This document shows, piece by piece, positions 36,825 to 45,263 of a DNA stretch of 64,000 nt; positions within the stretch are counted from its first letter, which is position 1, and each line of letters starts with the position of its first letter. A model generated the notes under the pieces. That model was not told the origin of the DNA. It made no database searches and worked only from the letters and a program-made list of their open reading frames with translations. The stretch comes from DASZIT01 sp963819695 (lineage in GTDB: Bacteria > Actinomycetota > Acidimicrobiia > Acidimicrobiales > RAAP-2), in contig CAWFXD010000001.1 of NCBI GenBank assembly GCA_963819695.1, positions 1,302,001 through 1,366,000 on the forward strand. Reading direction: 5' to 3'. Position numbers and translations under genes: made by a program.

Positions 36825-37690
36825 TGAACGATCGCCCGGCCCGGGTGGTGGACGCCCACGTGCACATCTGGGACCCGGCCCGAACCGACTGGTATCCGTA
36901 CCTGTCCCATCCTCAGGCGCCTGAATCGGCGGATGCCTCGCGGATGTTCCGCCCGTTCGATGTCGACGCCTATCGGGCCGAGGCGGCCGGATGGAATGTC
37001 GAGAAGTTCATCAATGTCGCCGCCGCCACCGGTCGTCACTCGATCGAGGAGACCATCGAGCTCGATGCCGCCGCGCCGCTCCGGGGCGGCCCTGATGCCA
37101 TCATCGGCGGTATCCCTCCGACCGACACGGTGGCTGAGGCCCTCGAGCTGCTCGACCGGCAGATGACCGCCTCCCGCTTTCGCGGCGTACGCCCGATGGG
37201 CCGGTACGAGGGCCCGCTTCCCGACGCCGGGGTGCTCGCCGCGCTGCAGGAGCGGAACCTGCTGTTCGAGCTGATGTCCCATCCCGATCAGCTCGAGGTG
37301 GCGGCAAAGCAGCTCGCCGGCTTCGAAGAGCTGGTGGTGGTGGTCGAGCACACCGGATGGCCCCGCTCGGGTTCCGACGAGGAGCGCGCTCTGTGGCGGG
37401 ACGGCATCCGTGCGCTTTCGGGGCTCGGCGACAACGTGGTGTGCAAGCTCTCGGGCCTGTCGATGCCCTTGGAGTCCATGAGTGTCGATGCCTTTGCCCC
37501 GTGGCTGGAATACGCCATCGAGGCATTCGGCGTCGACCGCTGCATGTTCGCCAGCAACTTCCCGGTTGACTCGATGTACGGCACCTTCGATGAGCTCTAC
37601 GGGGTGTTCAGCGCCGTCACCCGCGGCCTGGACGGCGAATCCCGCCTGAAGCTCTTTGCCGCGAACGCCGAGAGCATTTATCGCTGCTAG
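36824..37690 (+). CDS. Amidohydrolase family 2 (lactonase-like)
   Basis: 288 residues, ATG 36824 in a TGATG overlap with the SDR gene. The N-terminal metal motif is DAHVHIWDPARTDWYPY, typical of the PDC/fuconolactonase-like branch. Other conserved pieces are FRGVRPMG, VVVEHTGWP, VCKLSGLS and the C-terminal DRCMFASNFPVDS with the catalytic Asp replaced by Asn in ASNFP, which is usual in this branch. A lactonase would fit well after a Baeyer-Villiger enzyme, opening the lactone it makes; this pathway role is inference. It is shorter than, and not closely similar to, the amidohydrolase at 7415. Confidence 0.87.
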   Translation: MNDRPARVVDAHVHIWDPARTDWYPYLSHPQAPESADASRMFRPFDVDAYRAEAAGWNVEKFINVAAATGRHSIEETIELDAAAPLRGGPDAIIGGIPPTDTVAEALELLDRQMTASRFRGVRPMGRYEGPLPDAGVLAALQERNLLFELMSHPDQLEVAAKQLAGFEELVVVVEHTGWPRSGSDEERALWRDGIRALSGLGDNVVCKLSGLSMPLESMSVDAFAPWLEYAIEAFGVDRCMFASNFPVDSMYGTFDELYGVFSAVTRGLDGESRLKLFAANAESIYRC

Positions 37691-37773
37691 CCAGGGCCTG
37701 GCCTCCCCGGGCTGGGACGATCTGACCCCTGGGCTTGTGCTTGCAGGCGGGGAACGGTGATACAAATGGCGCC

Positions 37774-38076
37774 ATGTTGAAAGCCGGTCTCCGTCTGGGC
37801 TGTCCGGACTGCACCATCGAGGTCGTCGTGGTCAAGGCGCCGACCACCGAGGTGGAACTCACCTGCAGCGGAAGTGGCCTGGTGGACATGGACTCGACCC
37901 GGGGCCAAGGCGGCCACCCGGACGCCGAGGGAGAGGGCGCCCTCCTCGGAAAGCGCTACGTCGACGAAGAGGCCGACCTCGAGTTGCTCTGCACCAAGGC
38001 GGGCCCGGGAGCCTTGGCCTGTGACGGCCGGACACTGACGATCAGGGGCGCCAAACCACTCCCATCGTCGGACTGA
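37774..38076 (+). CDS. Small Cys-containing protein (zinc-ribbon-like N-terminus)
   Basis: 100 residues from ATG 37774. The N-terminus LGCPDCTIEVVVVKAP holds a CxxC knuckle, and further single Cys occur in LTCSGSG, LLCTKAG and ACDGRT. This looks like a small actinobacterial protein type I have seen annotated only as hypothetical. It is followed after 10 bp by a CoA ligase, so it may be co-transcribed; a redox or metal role is guesswork. Confidence 0.6.
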   Translation: MLKAGLRLGCPDCTIEVVVVKAPTTEVELTCSGSGLVDMDSTRGQGGHPDAEGEGALLGKRYVDEEADLELLCTKAGPGALACDGRTLTIRGAKPLPSSD

Positions 38077-38086
38077 AGTTGTCAGT

Positions 38087-39622
38087 GTGGACCTGAATCT
38101 GCTGCTGGAGATGGCGGCCGCCGGTTACGGGGACCGGACCGCGGTCAGTGCCGGAGGAGACACCCTCAGCTACACCGATCTCGGCAGCTTGGCGGTGGCC
38201 GGAGCCGAGCTCATCCATCACCTGGGCGCCGACTCGGTCATCTACATCGGCCCCAGCCACCCGGCGTTTCCCGTCGGGCTGTTCGCGGCGAGTGCGGCCG
38301 GGGTGCCGTTCATCCCGCTCAACTACCGGTTGGGGCGCGGGCAACTCGAAGAGCTGATGGCGGCCCACCCCCGGGCCCTGGTGGTGAGCGACGAACCCTG
38401 GGTCGCCGATCGTGCCCCCGAGCGGTCGAGCTCGATCAGCAACTTCCTCGGGTCCCTGCACCCCGGTGCTTCGGAGGGAGACCCGCCGACCCCGGGTGAA
38501 GCCGACGATGTGGCGGTGGTGCTCTACACCAGCGGCACATCGGGAACGCCCAAGGCCGCCCTCCTGCGCCACCGGAATCTGGCGTCCTATGTGTTCACCA
38601 CTGTGGAGTTCGCCCAGGCGGCCGAAGACGAGGCGGCACTGGTCACTGTCCCCACCTATCACATCGCCGGCCTGGCCAACCTGCTGTCCAACCTCTACGC
38701 CGGCCGCCGCATCGTCTACCTCGAGAACTTCGACCCAGAACTCTGGCTCGAGACCATCCGGACCGAGAGCATCACCCAAGCCATGGTGGTCCCGACCATG
38801 ATGGCCCGGGTGGTGCGCTATCTGGCTGGGGCCGACGCCGCGGTGCCCAGTCTCCGCACCCTGGCCTACGGCGGCGCTCGAATGCCGATTCCGGTGTTGG
38901 AAGAGGCCCTCGCCCGCTTCGCGGACACCGGGTTCGTCAATGCCTACGGGCTCACCGAGACCAGCTCCACCATCGCGCTGCTGAGCCCGGACGACCACCG
39001 GGCCGGCCTCCAGTCCGACCAGCCGGAGGCGCGGGCCCGGTTGGGCTCGGTCGGAAGGGTCATCCCCGGCGTGGAGGTGGAGATTCGGGACGAGCACGGT
39101 TCACCGTTGCCGGAGCAGTCGCCCGGCCTCATCTTCCTGCGCGGCGAACAGGTCTCGGGGGAGTATGCCGGGGTGTCGGTGCTCGATGCCGAAGGCTGGT
39201 TCCCGACCGGCGACATGGGTTGGGTGGATGACGAGGGGTACCTGTTCATCGAGGGCCGGGCCGACGACACCATCATCCGTGGCGGCGAGAACGTCTCCCC
39301 GGCGGAGATCGAAGACGTGTTGATGCAGCACCCGGCGGTGGGAGACGCCGCGGTGGTCGGGGTGCCCGACGACGAGTGGGGCCAGCGCATCGCCGCGGTG
39401 GTGTGCGTCGAAGGTGACGAGGGAGCCATCGACGCCGACGACCTCACCGAGTGGGTCCGGAAGCGTCTGCGCTCGTCCAAAACCCCTGATCTGGTGCTCT
39501 TTTGGCCCGAGCTCCCCAGAACCGCCACCGGCAAGTTGCTGCGACGGCAGATCCTGTCCGATCTGTCCACCACCCTGACGACCGGGAGCTCAGCAGAGCC
39601 GGAAGGCAGGCCGGTATCGTAA
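38087..39622 (+). CDS. Acyl-CoA synthetase (AMP-forming)
   Basis: 511 residues, GTG 38087. ATP loop LYTSGTSGTPKAAL, YGLTETSSTIAL, GWFPTGDMGWVDDEGYL, IIRGGENVSPAEIEDVL and the C-terminal adenylation lysine in LPRTATGKLLRRQI are all intact. It is closer to general medium-chain/aryl CoA ligases than the ligases at 9065 and 11597, judging from the TGKLLRR ending. A TetR gene follows 5 bp after the stop, which suggests this ligase operon is the regulated unit, perhaps sensing the acyl-CoA product. Confidence 0.93.
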   Translation: MDLNLLLEMAAAGYGDRTAVSAGGDTLSYTDLGSLAVAGAELIHHLGADSVIYIGPSHPAFPVGLFAASAAGVPFIPLNYRLGRGQLEELMAAHPRALVVSDEPWVADRAPERSSSISNFLGSLHPGASEGDPPTPGEADDVAVVLYTSGTSGTPKAALLRHRNLASYVFTTVEFAQAAEDEAALVTVPTYHIAGLANLLSNLYAGRRIVYLENFDPELWLETIRTESITQAMVVPTMMARVVRYLAGADAAVPSLRTLAYGGARMPIPVLEEALARFADTGFVNAYGLTETSSTIALLSPDDHRAGLQSDQPEARARLGSVGRVIPGVEVEIRDEHGSPLPEQSPGLIFLRGEQVSGEYAGVSVLDAEGWFPTGDMGWVDDEGYLFIEGRADDTIIRGGENVSPAEIEDVLMQHPAVGDAAVVGVPDDEWGQRIAAVVCVEGDEGAIDADDLTEWVRKRLRSSKTPDLVLFWPELPRTATGKLLRRQILSDLSTTLTTGSSAEPEGRPVS

Positions 39623-39627
39623 CCAGG

Positions 39628-40281
39628 GTGTCCGCCCTCCCCGAAGAAGATGCCTCGGTTGATCTGACCGTGACTGACGCTGCGCTGACCCCCGAAGCCC
39701 GGGTGGAGCGGGGCCAGTTGATGGACGCGGCCCTCAAAGTCATGCGACGGAACGGGTTCCAGGGCGCCAGCGTGCAGGACATCCTCGATCACGCCGGCCT
39801 GTCGACCCGTGCCTTCTACCGGCAGTTCCAGTCCAAGGACGATCTGTTGTTGGCCATGTTCCGGACCGCGTCGGGGCCGGATGTGGCCCAGGTGGCCGGC
39901 GAGGTGGGGAGCGCAAAGTCGGCCATCGACGCCGTCCACGTGTGGATCGACGAGATACTGGCGATCGCCTACGACCGGAAGCGGATCCAACGTCTGGTCA
40001 TGTTCAACGTGGTGGCTCGCCAGACCGTCGGCTACAGCGACGAGGAGGCCGCCCTCCGGGACGGATTGATCGCCCCGCTCCTGCAGGCGCTCCGCCAGGG
40101 CCTGGCTGACGGATCCTTCCCCACCACCGACCCCCTCCCCGACGCCCATGCCATCTTCGATCTGGTGTGGAGCGTGGCCAGTCCCCACGTGCGCCGGCAG
40201 CGGCCGATGGAACGGGCCGCGGCCAGGTCCCACGTGCTCCGGTTCACCCTCCCGGCTCTCGGAGTCACCCAGGCCGGTTAG
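39628..40281 (+). CDS. TetR-family transcriptional regulator
   Basis: 217 residues from GTG 39628 (ALPEEDASVDL); the open frame extends upstream inside the CoA ligase, so the first GTG after its stop was taken. The helix-turn-helix is GFQGASVQDILDHAGLSTRA followed by FYRQFQSKDDLLLAMF. The C-terminal ligand-binding domain ends RSHVLRFTLPALG. In catabolic clusters such proteins repress fatty-acid or steroid genes and release DNA when bound to an acyl-CoA. The LLM oxidoreductase begins 2 bp after its stop, so it is embedded in the operon it may regulate. Confidence 0.92.
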   Translation: MSALPEEDASVDLTVTDAALTPEARVERGQLMDAALKVMRRNGFQGASVQDILDHAGLSTRAFYRQFQSKDDLLLAMFRTASGPDVAQVAGEVGSAKSAIDAVHVWIDEILAIAYDRKRIQRLVMFNVVARQTVGYSDEEAALRDGLIAPLLQALRQGLADGSFPTTDPLPDAHAIFDLVWSVASPHVRRQRPMERAAARSHVLRFTLPALGVTQAG

Positions 40282-40283
40282 GG

Positions 40284-41231
40284 GTGGCAGAAAAGAGACA
40301 GGCGGTCGAGGTCGGGATCTACCTGCCCCAGGTGGCGCTGAGCCGGGACGCCATCCTGGAGCGGGCGGTCACGGCCGATCAGTTGGGGATCCACTCGTTG
40401 TGGCTCTACGACCACTTCTACAGCCCCGGGCTCCCGGCGAGGGATTCCCTCGAGGGTTGGACGCTGGCCAGTTATGTCCTGGCCCGGACCGAGCGGCTAC
40501 GGGTAGGCCACCTGGTTCTGTGTGCAAACTTCCGGCACCCGGCCCTGCTGGCCAAGATGGCAACCACTCTCGACGTCCTCTCGGAGGGCCGTTTCGAGAT
40601 CGGACTGGGCAGCGGCTCGGTAGAGCTCGAGCACCATCAGGCCGGCCTCCCCTGGGGGACCGCGGCCGAACGCTCCGAACGGCTGGAGGAGACCCTCGAG
40701 ATCGTGTCGCAGATGTTGACCCAAGAGGTGACCTCCTTCGAGGGCCGTCACTTCCAGCTCTCCGACCTGCCCAACCGGCCAGGGCCGGTCCAGCATCCGC
40801 GTCCGCCCATCCACGTGGGGGGTGTCGGCCCCCGTCGCACACTCCCGCTTGTAGCGAAGTATGCCGACGTGTGGAGCATTCCCACCTACGGGTTGGCCGA
40901 CTGGGAGGCGAGCCAGGTTCTGCTGGACGCCGAGTGCGAACGCATCGGCCGGGATCCGGCGTCCATCCGCCGGTCCCATGAGGCGGTGCTAGTGCTGCTG
41001 CCGAACGAATCGCTGGTGGACGAGGCCAGGGAACGGGCGCTCCACCGCTACCCGGGCCGGGGTTGGGGAGTGGTCGAGGCGGGCTATGTGGGGACCCCGG
41101 CCATGGTGATCGAACGAATGACGGCGGCCGTCGAGAAGGGCATTTCGACGTTCATCTTCTTCGCCCATGACCGGGGCGAGCCAGAAACACTCGAGCTGTT
41201 GGCCGAGGAGGTCATGCCCGCCTTCGCGTGA
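40284..41231 (+). CDS. LLM-class (luciferase-like) F420/FMN-dependent oxidoreductase
   Basis: 315 residues from GTG 40284. The TIM-barrel luciferase-like family is shown by VGIYLPQVALSRDAILERA, LWLYDHFYSP, RLRVGHLVLCANFRHPALLAKM, TLDVLSEGRFEIGLGSGS and HPRPPIHVGGVGPR. The LGSGS and HVGG loops bind the flavin phosphate. In actinobacteria most relatives use coenzyme F420 for hydride transfer, but FMN cannot be excluded. Substrate unknown; it follows the TetR gene by 2 bp and precedes a ferredoxin, suggesting redox work in the same pathway. Confidence 0.9.
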   Translation: MAEKRQAVEVGIYLPQVALSRDAILERAVTADQLGIHSLWLYDHFYSPGLPARDSLEGWTLASYVLARTERLRVGHLVLCANFRHPALLAKMATTLDVLSEGRFEIGLGSGSVELEHHQAGLPWGTAAERSERLEETLEIVSQMLTQEVTSFEGRHFQLSDLPNRPGPVQHPRPPIHVGGVGPRRTLPLVAKYADVWSIPTYGLADWEASQVLLDAECERIGRDPASIRRSHEAVLVLLPNESLVDEARERALHRYPGRGWGVVEAGYVGTPAMVIERMTAAVEKGISTFIFFAHDRGEPETLELLAEEVMPAFA

Positions 41232-41291
41232 GTGAACCCGAGGCAGGTCACCCGGGGGAATGCTTCACGAATTTGGCAGGCTTAGGATGAG

Positions 41292-41486
41292 GTGGTGAGG
41301 ATCACCCTGGACACCGAGCGGTGCACCGGCCACGGACGGTGCTACTCGTTGGCCCCGGACGTCTTCGACTGCGACGACCGGGGCTTCGGCACCGTCATCC
41401 ATCCGGAGGTTCCGGCCGGGCTCGAAGCCCAAGCCCGTAATGCCGCGGCCAACTGCCCGGAGTCGGCCATCACCCTCGAGGATTGA
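41292..41486 (+). CDS. Ferredoxin, single 3Fe-4S type, His variant
   Basis: 64 residues; GTG 41292 or 41295 could start it. The cluster ligands are CTGHGRC (Cys11, Cys17) and NCPESAI (Cys55), with APDVFDCDDRGFG between, the CxxZxxC...CP type. The Z residue is His, in contrast to Asn in the ferredoxin at 8815, implying different redox properties. It probably feeds a P450, though no P450 gene is adjacent; the nearest are ~11 kb and ~38 kb away. A possible -10 (TAGGAT) lies just before the start codon. Confidence 0.88.
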   Translation: MVRITLDTERCTGHGRCYSLAPDVFDCDDRGFGTVIHPEVPAGLEAQARNAAANCPESAITLED

Positions 41487-41511
41487 GAATCTCCAGCTGG
41501 CGAAAACGGGA

Positions 41512-41541
41512 TTGTCGGTCGTGCGGGCGGTCGTCTAACCT
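41512..41541 (+). promoter_or_regulatory. Possible promoter before the acyl-CoA dehydrogenase gene
   Basis: TTGTCG (41512-41517) and TAACCT (41536-41541) are 18 bp apart, 52 bp before GTG 41594, in a short gap where the local sequence is less GC-rich. Both boxes match the sigma70 consensus only partly. Confidence 0.3.
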
Positions 41542-41593
41542 GACCGGTCGAGCCGGCATGGACGCCGTGCCACGTGGGTGATCAAGGGGGACA

Positions 41594-42772
41594 GTGGACA
41601 TCGAAGGTGCAACGACCCTGATGCCCGGCCCAGCCCTTTCGGCAACCAGTGCGCTTGACGAGTTTCGAGATTCGCTGTCCATCTGGCTGCGGGACAACCT
41701 CACCCCCGAAGCGGTGGATGCGGGTCACGCCGGTCACTTGAATGCCAAAACCATCGAGATCCTGCGGGCCTGGAACCGGAAGCTGGCGGATGCCGGTTGG
41801 GCCGCCGTCTCCTGGCCGACCGAGTTCGGCGGCCGGAGCGCCACCATCGCCGAGCAGCTGGCCTTCCACGAGGTGATGGTCGAGGCCGAGGCCCCCGGGC
41901 CGGTGAACTCCATCGGGGTGGCCAACATCGCCCCCGCCATCATGGCGTTCGGGACCCAGGAGCAAAAGGACAGGTTCCTGTCACCCATGCTCCGAGGTGA
42001 CGAGATCTGGTGCCAGGGCATGTCGGAACCCGATGCCGGCTCCGACCTGGCCTCCCTGAAGACTTCGGCCGTCGCCGACGAGGGAGGGTTCATCATCAAC
42101 GGGCAGAAGACCTGGAACAGCCTGGGGGAGTTCGCCGACTGGTGCCAGCTGTACGTCCGCACCGACCCGTCGGTTCCCAAGCACAAGGGCATCAGCTGCC
42201 TGCTGGTGGATATGAAGTCACCCGGGATCGAGGTCCGCCCGATGCGGTCGATGGTGGGGGAGGCCGTGTTCTCGGAGATCTTCTTCACCGACGTGCGGGT
42301 GCCGGCCACCGCCCTCCTCGGGTCGATCCATGAGGGTTGGGGGGTGGCCATGACCACCCTCAGCCACGAGCGGGCCGGAGTGGCCCGTTTCCACCTGGTC
42401 CTGACGGCCAGGTTCACCGAGTTGTTGGACGACGCCCACCGGGCCGGGGTGGTGCCAACTCCCGTGCAGCGCGACCGTCTGGCCCGGCTCTACGCCTCCA
42501 TCGCGGCCATGCGCTACATGACCACCCGCGAGTTGGAGGCGGTCGGGCACGGTGGCCAGCCGTCACCGGCCATGGGCAGCCTGACCAAGCTGATGTGGGC
42601 CCACGCCACCCAGGAATTGGCGGATCTGGCCGTCGGGCTGTTCGGATCGACCGGTCTCGACGGACCCTGGACCAAGCACCTGGTGGCCTCGCCCGGGGTC
42701 TCCATCGCCGGCGGCACCAGTGACATCAACCGGAATATCGTGGCCGAGCACGGCCTCGGGCTTCCCCGGTGA
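41594..42772 (+). CDS. Acyl-CoA dehydrogenase
   Basis: 392 residues, GTG 41594 behind AAGGGGGACA. The family blocks are WAAVSWPTEFGGRSATIAEQ, GMSEPDAGSDLASLKT, GQKTWNSLGEFADWCQLYV and the C-terminal GVSIAGGTSDINRNIVAEHGLGLPR. This FadE branch (WPTEFGG, SEPDAGSDLA, GGTSDINRNI) acts on long or bulky acyl-CoAs in actinobacterial lipid and steroid degradation. It donates electrons to ETF. Followed by a thioesterase and an aldehyde dehydrogenase in tight order. Confidence 0.93.
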   Translation: MDIEGATTLMPGPALSATSALDEFRDSLSIWLRDNLTPEAVDAGHAGHLNAKTIEILRAWNRKLADAGWAAVSWPTEFGGRSATIAEQLAFHEVMVEAEAPGPVNSIGVANIAPAIMAFGTQEQKDRFLSPMLRGDEIWCQGMSEPDAGSDLASLKTSAVADEGGFIINGQKTWNSLGEFADWCQLYVRTDPSVPKHKGISCLLVDMKSPGIEVRPMRSMVGEAVFSEIFFTDVRVPATALLGSIHEGWGVAMTTLSHERAGVARFHLVLTARFTELLDDAHRAGVVPTPVQRDRLARLYASIAAMRYMTTRELEAVGHGGQPSPAMGSLTKLMWAHATQELADLAVGLFGSTGLDGPWTKHLVASPGVSIAGGTSDINRNIVAEHGLGLPR

Positions 42773-42802
42773 GTGCGACCGGCGACTGAGAAAAGGACGA
42801 TC

Positions 42803-42853
42803 ATGGCATCGGTGTGGCGTCGCAAAGGCAGGGGTGGGGGGTTCACCCGATGA
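42803..42853 (+). CDS. Possible 16-residue leader peptide ORF coupled to the thioesterase
   Basis: ATG 42803 has a better ribosome site (AAAAGGACGATC) than the thioesterase itself. The ORF encodes a basic peptide, MASVWRRKGRGGGFTR, and its TGA overlaps the thioesterase ATG at 42850 (ATGA). It could couple translation or act as a leader; equally it may be chance in this GC-rich sequence. Confidence 0.3.
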   Translation: MASVWRRKGRGGGFTR

Positions 42854-43707
42854 CCGGACTTCCCGAGGCGTTCTCGCTCGAGCCGGTCGGTGACCACCGG
42901 TACCGGGCCACCAGCATCGGCGACCCGTCGGCCCACGACGTGGTGTTCGGTGGTCAGCTCCTGGCCCAGATGCTGCTGGCCTCCGCGGCCGAGTCGCCGG
43001 GGAAGGACGCCACCTCCATCCACACCATCTTCGCCCGGAGCGCCACCCTCACCAAGCCCCTCGAGATCGAAGTGGAATCTCTGCACGACGGCCGCTCCCT
43101 AGGCAGCGACACCGTCACCGTCCGCCAAGGGGACCGCCTGTGTGCCCGCGGCCTGGTGCTCCGGCACGCCGAGGAGCCCGACCTCATACGCCATCAACCG
43201 GAGATGCCCAAGGTGGAGGGCCCCGACCAGGCCCCGCTGAGCACCCAGGACATGTTGGTGGCCCCGGGAACCGAACTCCGGGTCGTCGGCGGGATCAACA
43301 CCTGGGATCCCGATGCCCCGGTGGGGCCGGCCGAGCTGTTCGTCTGGGTCCGGCTTCCCGACGCCCACGGTGATCTGGCCCTCACCCAGGGCCTGTTGGC
43401 CTACGCCACCGACGGCTTTCTGATCGCCACCGCCATGCGCCCCCACGAGGGGATCGGCCAGAACATGGCCCACCGTTCCATCGCCACCGGGGTGGTGTCC
43501 CACACGTTGACCTTCCACGACCGGTTCGACTCCGGCCAGTGGCTGCTGCTGGCCCACGAGGGCACCGCCGCCGGGCACGGTCGGAGCTACGGACGGGCCC
43601 AGGTGTTCACCGAGGACGGCCGGGCGGTGGCATCCTTCGTCCAGGAGAGCCTCATCCGCGACGCCAACCCGCAGGGAAGTCCATCCACCGAGAAAAGGAG
43701 AACGTGA
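42850..43707 (+). CDS. Acyl-CoA thioesterase II (TesB-like double hotdog)
   Basis: 285 residues from ATG 42850; the open frame from 42814 has no better start. Two hotdog halves are visible: the first has DVVFGGQLLAQMLLAS and HTIFARSATLTKPLEIEVE, the second WVRLPDAHGDLALTQGLLAYATDGFLIATAMRPH and SHTLTFHDRFDSGQWLLLAHEG with the catalytic Asp region. It hydrolyses acyl-CoA to acid and CoA, which would relieve CoA sequestration or release end products. It overlaps the aldehyde dehydrogenase start (TGATGA). Confidence 0.9.
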   Translation: MTGLPEAFSLEPVGDHRYRATSIGDPSAHDVVFGGQLLAQMLLASAAESPGKDATSIHTIFARSATLTKPLEIEVESLHDGRSLGSDTVTVRQGDRLCARGLVLRHAEEPDLIRHQPEMPKVEGPDQAPLSTQDMLVAPGTELRVVGGINTWDPDAPVGPAELFVWVRLPDAHGDLALTQGLLAYATDGFLIATAMRPHEGIGQNMAHRSIATGVVSHTLTFHDRFDSGQWLLLAHEGTAAGHGRSYGRAQVFTEDGRAVASFVQESLIRDANPQGSPSTEKRRT

Positions 43708-45197
43708 TGACCAATGGGGAGAACCCGTCCGGAGAGACCCGGATGCTCATCGACGGCGAGCTGGTCCCGGCCGCGTCGGGCAAGCAATTCGACAACGTGA
43801 ACCCGGCCACCGAAGAGGTGCTGGGCCAGGTGGCCGACGCCGACCACCAGGACATGGACCGCGCCATCGGCGCCGCCCGGCGGGCCTTCGACGAGACCGA
43901 CTGGGCCACCGACCACAAGTTCCGCCAGCTGTGCCTGACCCAGTTGCAGGACGCCCTCGTCGCCGAGCAGGAGCTGCTCCGGGCCGAGCTGGTGGCCGAA
44001 GTCGGGGCTCCGGTGCTGCTGACCTACGGACCCCAGCTCGATGCGCCGTTGGCCGAGGGCCTCACCTGGCCGACCAAATTCATCGACGACTTCGAATGGG
44101 AGCGCGACCTCCCCGAGGGCACCGCCTTCGGCACCCGGAGCTGGCGCAAGGTGGTCAAGGAGGCGACCGGGGTGGTGGCGGCCATCGTGCCCTGGAACTA
44201 TCCCTTCGAGGTGAGCATCAACAAGCTGGGCCAGGCCCTGGCCACCGGCAACTCGGTGATCCTCAAGGCCGCCCCCCTCACCCCCTGGAACGCCACCCGG
44301 ATCGGCCGGCTGGCGGTGGAGAAGACCGACATCCCTCCCGGGATCCTCCAGGTCATCACCACCTCCGACAACGCGGTGGCCGAGGACCTGGTCACCGACC
44401 CGCGGGTCGACCTGGTGTCGTTCACCGGGTCCACCGCGGTGGGCCGGCGGATCATGGAGAAGGGCGCCCCCACCCTCAAGCGGCTGTTCCTCGAGCTGGG
44501 GGGCAAGTCAGCCGACATCGTGCTGGAGGACGCCGACTTCGCGGCCAAGCTGTCGATGGCCTGGACGGTCTGCGTCCACGGTGGGCAGGGATGCGTGATG
44601 CTCACCCGGTTGCTGCTGCCCCGGTCCCGCTACGACGAGGGCATCGCGGCGATGGAAGACGGCTTCCGATCCGTCGGCTACGGGGACCCGACCGACCCCT
44701 CCTTCCTCCAGGGACCCCAGATCAGTGCCGCCCAGCGGGAGCGGGTGCTGGGCATGATCCAGTCCGGGGTGGACCAGGGGGCCCGGGTGGTGGTCGGCGG
44801 CGGTCGTCCCAGCCACCTGGACAAGGGGTTCTACGTGGAGCCGACCCTCATCGCCGACGTCGACAACTCGATGACCATCGCCCAGGAGGAGATCTTCGGT
44901 CCGGTGCTGGTGGTGGTGCCCTTCGACGACGACGACGACGCGGTGCGCATCGCCAACCAGAACCAGTACGGCCTCGGCGTCGGGGTGACCTCCGGCTCGG
45001 AGGAACGGGCGCTGTCGGTGGCCCGGCGGGTCCGGGCCGGTACCGCGGCGGTGAACGGTGGGGTCTGGTATGGCGCCGACGCCCCCTTCGGCGGCTACAA
45101 GGCCAGCGGGATCGGCCGGCAGAACGGCCGGGAGGGCTTCGAGCAGTACACCGAGACCAAGACCATCGCCGGTGGCCTGCCACCGCTGGCCCCCTAG
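43707..45197 (+). CDS. Aldehyde dehydrogenase (NAD(P)+)
   Basis: 496 residues, ATG 43707 after AAAAGGAGAACGTG. The catalytic Cys296 is in HGGQGCVML, the general-base Glu in LFLELGGKSAD, and the cofactor/active-site Asn in IVPWNYPFEVS. The N-terminal LIDGELVPAASGKQFDNVNP and C-terminal FGGYKASGIGRQNGREGFEQY are standard. It converts an aldehyde to its acid. Stop-start overlap with the thioesterase gene means both are made together; a CoA transferase follows, which could convert the acid to a CoA ester. Confidence 0.94.
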   Translation: MTNGENPSGETRMLIDGELVPAASGKQFDNVNPATEEVLGQVADADHQDMDRAIGAARRAFDETDWATDHKFRQLCLTQLQDALVAEQELLRAELVAEVGAPVLLTYGPQLDAPLAEGLTWPTKFIDDFEWERDLPEGTAFGTRSWRKVVKEATGVVAAIVPWNYPFEVSINKLGQALATGNSVILKAAPLTPWNATRIGRLAVEKTDIPPGILQVITTSDNAVAEDLVTDPRVDLVSFTGSTAVGRRIMEKGAPTLKRLFLELGGKSADIVLEDADFAAKLSMAWTVCVHGGQGCVMLTRLLLPRSRYDEGIAAMEDGFRSVGYGDPTDPSFLQGPQISAAQRERVLGMIQSGVDQGARVVVGGGRPSHLDKGFYVEPTLIADVDNSMTIAQEEIFGPVLVVVPFDDDDDAVRIANQNQYGLGVGVTSGSEERALSVARRVRAGTAAVNGGVWYGADAPFGGYKASGIGRQNGREGFEQYTETKTIAGGLPPLAP

Positions 45198-45263
45198 GTC
45201 GCGCACCCGGGTCAGGTCGCGGAGGGCCATGCCAACCAGTACGTCATTGAAGAGGAGAACACC

